DNA from: Klebsormidium nitens
Taxonomy: Eukaryota; Streptophyta; Klebsormidiophyceae; Klebsormidiales; Klebsormidiaceae
Assembly: GCA_000708835.1 (NCBI GenBank)
Contig: DF237082.1
Location: forward strand, 97,679 to 161,678
Direction: 5' to 3'
DNA: 64,000 nt
Below the pieces are notes generated by a model, which searched no databases, was not told where the DNA came from, and saw only the letters and a list, made by a program, of their open reading frames with translations. Of this stretch, positions 58,570-64,000 are shown in pieces; position 1 is the stretch's first letter; each line of letters starts with the position of its first letter. The position numbers and the translations under genes are program-made.

Positions 58570-59830
58570 TGAGAAGCTTAGCTTGGATCAGCATGTTGTG
58601 AACCAAGGACTGCTTCGTCTCTCTGCTTGTCCGACACCCTTTGTTGACGCTTACTTGGGCAAGAAATCAAGCTACCAGCTGTATTGACAGCTGTTGACCA
58701 GTCTGGAGATGAGTACGTAGATGTATCAAGGGTGGCTAGCATAATCAAATAAGCAGCAAAATGCAAACAGAGATTCCTGGAAACACACTGAGTCAGATAA
58801 AGTCGAAGGTAAAGAAGTCATGTATATCGGCATAACATGACGGTCCATTGCTGCTACATTGATCAGGTTACTCAGGATACGAGCACGCCGCCGCGCTTGC
58901 AAGCAAGCAGCTATGGCTGTTGGGTGCGGCTGGTCATTCTTAGGGACCAAGAGGCATCGGATAGACCTAAGTAAACACATCATTGTTCACACCTGTTAAA
59001 ACAGTATCAAATCGTTGAATCACTTCCATCAATCGGCCGTCAGACAGAGTCGCGATGGTATGCACCAATCATCTGTGCGTGCGGCACTATAGACGATCAT
59101 GAAAGGCCTTAGTTGACGGAAGCTACTTGATCATGGAACTACTGGCAAGCTGGATATCATGGGGGCATCACTGCCGCCGCAGCAAAAACCTCCATGTTTG
59201 TATCAAAACTTTCAAGGGATTCATGCTAGCATGATGCATGAGCATTCTGGCCCGCTGCAAATCAACAATGCCCGGCAGCTCGCGGTGCAATCGCGATCGG
59301 AAGAGTGCACGAAGTGCCATATCATATGGCTCTAAATCGACGAAGGAATACTTCATCACATGCGGGGTCCTAGCCGAGCATCTGCCAAAAGCAACCTAGA
59401 CATCCCGTGCTTTCACGAAAGTTAGGGTGGCACTCAAGCTCCCACCGGCGGTGGCGGGCAGTGGCGGAGAGGCGCACTAGATCTGAGGTCCCTAGCGGTG
59501 AGCGAGCCTGGCAGATTGATCCGCACGATACTGACGATGCAACGCCCTATAAGTATGTTCCAACAAATGCCGGGTAACTGTCATGCATGCCAAGTACGTT
59601 GGAAGGAGACGAAACGGCTTTGGGCGTTTATGCCCTTCTTCTACCATATGGGGCGCGTTTGAACGCCGGAATGCAAGAAGAGCGCTTATTCGTTGGATCT
59701 CCTTGAGAGAAGTGATGATGCGAAGTCCTTGTACAGAAGTCGGCATGCTGTTTTGTTCTATACTGATGATGAGGATTCCATAAGCACTGTATCTGTGCGC
59801 GGGGCGAACCGTGTGCAGCTTCGGTGCACT
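58570..59830. other. Convergent intergenic region
   Basis: This stretch precedes the stop codon of the ODA docking gene (-). Only short unsupported open frames are present. Confidence 0.45.
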
Positions 59831-62800
59831 TCACTTCGGCTTCTGCATCCGCCTTCCCATCCTTGATCGTCCGCTCGCTTCCCGCTTCCGTATCTGCATG
59901 AGCAAGAAGCATTATGAAGTCCGGCGCCAGCGAAAAGCAAGGTGAGACGAACTTCAGGACTGGAAGGACGCGTAAGTCAAATCGGACGTCGGCAAAGATC
60001 CAAGACCTCCCGCAAGTCCGCAAATGCCATTAATCGCCGACACTCGAAGTGTCCGAAGTGTTGAGACGGGGAGCTGCTCGATCTATAGCCTTCAAGCGGC
60101 CTTGCTGCCTTCGTGTCGCCATGCAAGCATGCATACCACAGCTCAAGAATAGAGACATAGAGACATAGTCCAACCGGAGTCCCTCCTTCACAAAGGGGGC
60201 AGCCTGCAGACATCCAAGCTGCTTCTCGCATGAAATCGCCAAGCACTTAACAATACCCGAAGACAGACCCAATTTCGGGGGGTATGATTGAACCCGTGAT
60301 CCCACCCCCCTCACCCGCGTAATCGTCCGGTCCTCCAGCTCCTCCCGAGTCATCGGCCGGTCGTCCACCTCCTCATCGCTGTCGTCATCGCTGGCGTAAT
60401 CGTCGCCCGTCGAGGGGGGTTCGATTCCCACGTGGACGGACCCCGGGGGAGCGAGGGGCCCCGCCACCAGCAGCATTCCGCTCGGCCGCAGCGGATCGCC
60501 GCGCGGAACGGCGGAAAGGCCGTCGTCCAAGTCCTTACCGCGCTGCCGGGCCTACGAAAAGAGCGACTTGTCTTAAGCAAAAGTTGCGCAGAGTCTGCTT
60601 TCGCGGCCTCAATAGAATCAAGCCTCTTTCGCCGCCCCTCTACTGAGGATTCAACCCACCTGAAGCCCCGATGATTGAGCGTCGTCAAAATCAAACGCTC
60701 CCTTTCGGACAACACAAGGTCCGTTTGAGCAACAAAACGGAAGCAAGCTTTGAGCGGAAGAGGCTTCGGATCAGGCCGAGCCTTCGGTAAGAGGATGATG
60801 CAACAGCGCGGAAAACAAAGACCAGGTCCTTCCGGTGTCCATTCTATTTACAAGGGAACGGAGCATCAGCGGAACGCGGACATCCCGCTATTGGAATACC
60901 TCTTGAGATCGTCATTTTCGCGGATTGCTGAGAGAGTTGACGAACAACTACTCTTCCATCTGCTGACAAGGGAAGGCCCTTCACATCAGCCCGGGTATCC
61001 CCAAGATGTCCGTCAATCTCACCATGTGAATTGCGTACATCTGAAGAATCTCGTTGGTGCGCTGTTCGATGATCCCCAGGTACAGCATCAGGTTGCTCTC
61101 CGTCACGCCGCCGTCGCCCAGCATCTCGCGCACCGCGGCCGTGTTGCAACCTGCGGGTTAAGGGTTTAAGGAAGGGTTAGCGGTGCAATTGCAGCGAATC
61201 AGGAGATTTCTGAGCATGTCTGCCGGCGGGGTTGCCAGAAGGTTTTAGAAAGGGTGAGCTTCATTAGAGCGGGATTGTGCGCAGCATCTCGCGCACCGCG
61301 GCCGTGTTGCAACCTGCGGGTTAAGGGTTTAAGGAAGGGTTAGCGGTGCAACTGCAGCGGATCAAGAGATTTCAGAGCATGTCTGCCGGCGGGGTTGCCA
61401 GAAGGTTTTAGAAGGGCGAGCTTCATTAGAGCGGGATTGTGCCCAGCATCTCGCGCACCGCGGCCGTGTTGCAGCCTGCGGGGTTCACGGGTTTACGGAG
61501 GGTTAATATGGGTTCACAAAGAACTCATAGAGGTTAGAAACGAAGGTTTGCAGAGCACTTCCTTAGCATCTCGTGCGCCGCGACCGTGCCGCAGCCTACG
61601 GCCAAGGCGGGGCTTGGCAGCGAAGGGGTGGTCGTGTGGATGTTTACTTCAAGGGGTTCGGGACGCGGAGGCCTCGGAGCTTCAGAAGGGAAGCAACAGC
61701 GTCTCGCGCCCGATTCTTGTTGCATGTCGGTTGGAAAGTCTGCAAGTTGAAAAAAAGGTGGAACGGGCCAGAAAGATAAAACAAGTTCAAGCGGATCAGC
61801 GGTAGCAAGTTAGCCTGGACAAACAAGGGGTTTGCAAACGTCCTGATTCCCCGCGAGCTCACCGATTTTGTTGAAGGTGCTGGTGACCACCTGCTTGATG
61901 TGCGCGATCGCCTTCATCGGCTTCGTTTACAACAGCGGTTGATATATACTCCCAAAGAAATAGGGTTTGACTTAAGGCTCACCGACCTCAAACACGCTAC
62001 TAGCAATTTGCTTTACTTGAATCTACCTTCGAATGTGTTAACACACATTAACGCAACCAATTGTTTTGCTTTCTCACCGATCTTGTTGAATGTGCTGGTG
62101 ACGACCTGCTTGATGTGCGCGATCGCCTTCATCGTCTTCTAACAGCTTCCGTCACTGTTTAGTCATCCGACAAAACAAGCTCGACTCGAAGAGAACGATG
62201 GATCTCAGAAACTTACCAATCTTGTTGAAGGTGCTGGTGACGACCTGCTTGATGTGCGCGATCGCCTTCATCGTCTTCTGGAAGCGTACCTCATACTGCG
62301 CCTCCCGCTCCTCCGTCCTGTTCAGCCGCTCCTCCAGCTCCAACAGAATCTTCTTGCGCGCGCTGTCGTGGCTCGCGCCCTGGCCCTTGTACTTCTCGAT
62401 CTCCAGACGGGTGTCGGCAAGTTGCTCCTCGAGTTTCTCCAGCTCCTGTGATGAGACATTTGATAAGAATATTGAGAACTTTTGATTTTTGAAGATCTCA
62501 GACTGAACAAATTGCGCCAATGTCGTGGCTCGGCACCGCTCCGGTTGACACGTGTCGATCTCCAGGAGGGTGTCTGCAAGCTGCTTCTCGAGTTTCTCCA
62601 ACTCCTGAGTGCATGCAGATTCGAGTTTTGATACTGAGGTTCACACTAAGTAAAGTCACGCTGTTGACACTGAAGGCCAAAGTTGCGCCCTTTACCCCTT
62701 GTACTTTTTGGATCACAGCCGGGTGTCTAGGAGCTCCACAATTAGTTCCTCCAACCCTGGGTTGGATCAATTGAAGATTCTGAGCTTCGAGACTTACACC

Positions 62801-64000
62801 TCGTCGTAAGTCGGCTCTTAAAGCCTGTTCCTATGAATCTGAATCCTCTAAGCGTGTAGCCGCAGAATGCTCCCCCAGGAAACGGAAAGCAGGCTGAAAA
62901 TAAGAGCAAGGAAAAAGTAATCTGCTCGTTCTACGTTCCTGACTGCGTCGGCTCATTCAATCCTTTCTGATAAACCATCGTTGTCCTTTGTGCTGACGAC
63001 CATTTCAAGACGACTCGTGACCTTCATATACTGGATGACGAAAGGAAGCGACTCTTTCCGAATGAACGGTGGGATTTGATGGAGAACAAAAGGAACCCTC
63101 GCTTTCGATTGCCTCATCTGCTTCAACTTTTACTTGCATTTGAAAGCTATCAAACTAGTTCTACGTAATTTGCAGTGTTGCGTGGGCTTGGACGAGCCAA
63201 CGAGTAGAAGAAAGGGACCAGAAGAAAATGCAGGAAAGAGAAGATCCAAAAGAAACAAACTCGCTCTAGTTGCCCCACCTGATTCAGCTCGTTCACGTAG
63301 TTGAAGAGCGAGAAGTTTTTGTCCTCCGCGCTGATGAACATGGTCACCAGCTCGTCGATGTCCTGGATCCCCGTCGCCTGGTGAATCTTCTCAAACGCCT
63401 CCTCGTAACTCTGCACCTGGTGCGTTGGCCCGCTGCCCGACCGCCCGTTCACCGACTTCCATGCGCCTGCGAATCCCAAATTCTCAGTTTAAATTCCGTA
63501 TATATTGAGAATATTCAGAGAAAAAAGTCGCCTAGTGAATTTTCTCAAATGCCTCCTCGTAACTTTGCACTTGGTGCGTCGGCCCGCTGCCCGACCGCCC
63601 GTTCACCGACTTCCACGCACCTGCGAATGTTAAATTTCAGGTTAAATTTCTGCAGAGGTTTGAATGAAAGGTCGCCAGGGATTACGGCTCCTCGTATCGC
63701 AAAATTTGATGCGTCGGCACACTGCCCCACCACCCTGTCATCGACTTCCACGCGTCTGCAAGTTTCGGATTTTTCAGGTCATTTTCTCCAGAGATGAAAT
63801 TTTAGTTAGATTTCGCCAGGATTTTGAGATCTTAAGATCGACTCTTCGTAGCTCTGCACCTGGTGCGTCGGCCCATTGCCCGACCGCCCCTTCACCGACT
63901 TCCACGCGCCTGCGAGAATCAGTTTGAGTATTTCGCACACAATTGAAGTTTTGTAATCAGAAGTGCCTAGGGTTTTGAGATTCTTAGAAGACTCCTCGTA
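59831..64000 (-). CDS. Outer dynein arm docking complex subunit (DC2/CCDC63/CCDC114 type), 3' part
   Basis: Five minus-strand exons in the window join in phase: 63466-63279, 62445-62217, 61150-61023, 60551-60315 and 59893-59831. They give about 280 C-terminal residues, and the 5' part lies beyond the window. The first visible exon has TGIQDIDELVTMFISAEDKNFSLFNYVNELNQ-type sequence, diagnostic for ODA docking coiled-coil proteins. It is followed by a coiled coil (ELEKLEEQLADTRLEIEKY...), a conserved CNTAAVREMLGDGGVTESN block with LGIIEQRTNEIL, an acidic tail (DDDSDEEVDDRPMTREELEDR) and the basic ending RKREASGRSRMGRR. In Chlamydomonas DC2/ODA1 anchors outer dynein arms to axonemal doublets. 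The gene implies motile flagellated cells. Four exon edges carry tandem copies of themselves in the adjacent introns. Confidence 0.9.
61111..61730 (-). repeat. Tandem array of an exon 5' edge with acceptor (~162 bp unit)
   Basis: The exon start at 61150, with its acceptor and preceding ttaaaccc-rich intron sequence, recurs at about 61312, 61475 and 61595, with a worn fifth copy near 61700. The first two spacings are ~162 bases with near identity. Each copy includes roughly 34 exon bases (encoding CNTAAVREML) plus the splice acceptor. Confidence 0.95.
61863..62280 (-). repeat. Three copies of an exon 3' edge with donor
   Basis: About 60 bases encoding MKAIAHIKQVVTSTFNKI plus a GT donor occur at the true exon end (62217) and again ending at 62078 and 61863, downstream in the intron. 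The copies are very similar and each keeps a GTAAG/GTGAG donor. The 62078 copy also has an AG immediately before it. Confidence 0.95.
62400..62770 (-). repeat. Copies of a coiled-coil exon start upstream of the exon
   Basis: The start of the exon at 62445 (ELEKLEEQLADTRLEI) is repeated at ~62605 with its own CTCAG acceptor (reading ELEKLEKQLADTLLEI). A worn third copy lies at about 62690-62765 and includes a stop codon. Confidence 0.92.
63380..64000 (-). repeat. Tandem array of the 63466 exon edge, running off the window
   Basis: The exon start encoding AWKSVNGRSGSGPTHQVQSY, with its cgcag acceptor, recurs with edges near 63621, 63755 and 63911, and a fifth unit begins at ~63987. Spacing is about 134-155 bases. 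The second copy reads through to a stop where the real exon has a glutamine codon. Confidence 0.95.

Noticed and set aside
61150-61190. Telomere-like ttaagggtttaagg in the intron repeat
   Set aside because: It is part of the 162-bp exon-edge unit and is not a run of TTTAGGG. On the gene strand it is the pyrimidine tract before the acceptor.

Overview
This is nuclear DNA from a photosynthetic eukaryote of the green lineage, most likely a streptophyte alga with a compact, intron-rich genome. A Klebsormidium-type charophyte is my inference, not proven. The reasons are plant-type genes (a chloroplast-targeted pKIWI502-like oxidoreductase, a plant annexin, a GIP1/DUF1296 protein) next to a flagellar outer-dynein-arm docking protein and a methionine-synthase-reductase-like diflavin enzyme, which flowering plants lack. 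Genes have many short GT-AG introns, about one gene per 5-6 kb. I rebuilt gene models by following splice sites and reading-frame phase. For nine multi-exon genes the exon lengths sum to a whole number of codons.

Layout, left to right: pKIWI502-like FAD/NAD(P) oxidoreductase (+, 2243-6325, 368 aa); annexin (-, 8079-11450, 314 aa); a CCGG-rich intergenic patch and a 484-base assembly gap; CDC5/CEF1 Myb splicing factor (+, 13486-23215, 18 exons, 892 aa); an unrecognised 390-aa protein (-, 24132-27607, 9 exons) with a possible antisense gene inside one intron; GIP1-like UBA/DUF1296 protein (-, 29232-36693, 12 exons, 942 aa); Acinus-like SAP/RRM/RSB protein (-, 37785-41312, 568 aa); ARGLU1 homologue (+, 42302-44978, 295 aa); membrane-anchored MTRR-like diflavin reductase (-, 46698-51232, 865 aa); U11/U12-25K (+, 51887-53065, 150 aa); a 4.3-kb gene-poor stretch; a single-exon protein of 21-residue solenoid-like repeats (+, 57380-57880, 166 aa); a doubtful 3'-terminal exon pair (58360-58569); and the 3' part of an ODA docking-complex gene of the DC2/CCDC63/CCDC114 type (-, 59831 to beyond the window end).

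Two themes stand out. First, four of the genes encode splicing or exon-junction factors: CDC5 of the Prp19 complex, Acinus of ASAP, ARGLU1, and the minor-spliceosome 25K protein. Two of them (Acinus and ARGLU1) share one intergenic promoter region. Second, several introns carry tandem copies of the edge of the neighbouring exon together with its splice site. The ODA docking gene has this at four exon edges, CDC5 has three copies of one exon start, and the oxidoreductase gene has decayed cases. This looks like a recurring mode of intron growth that leaves decoy or alternative splice sites, and it is the most unusual structural signal in the window. The most interesting proteins are the solenoid-like repeat protein, the unrecognised 390-aa protein and the membrane-anchored diflavin reductase.
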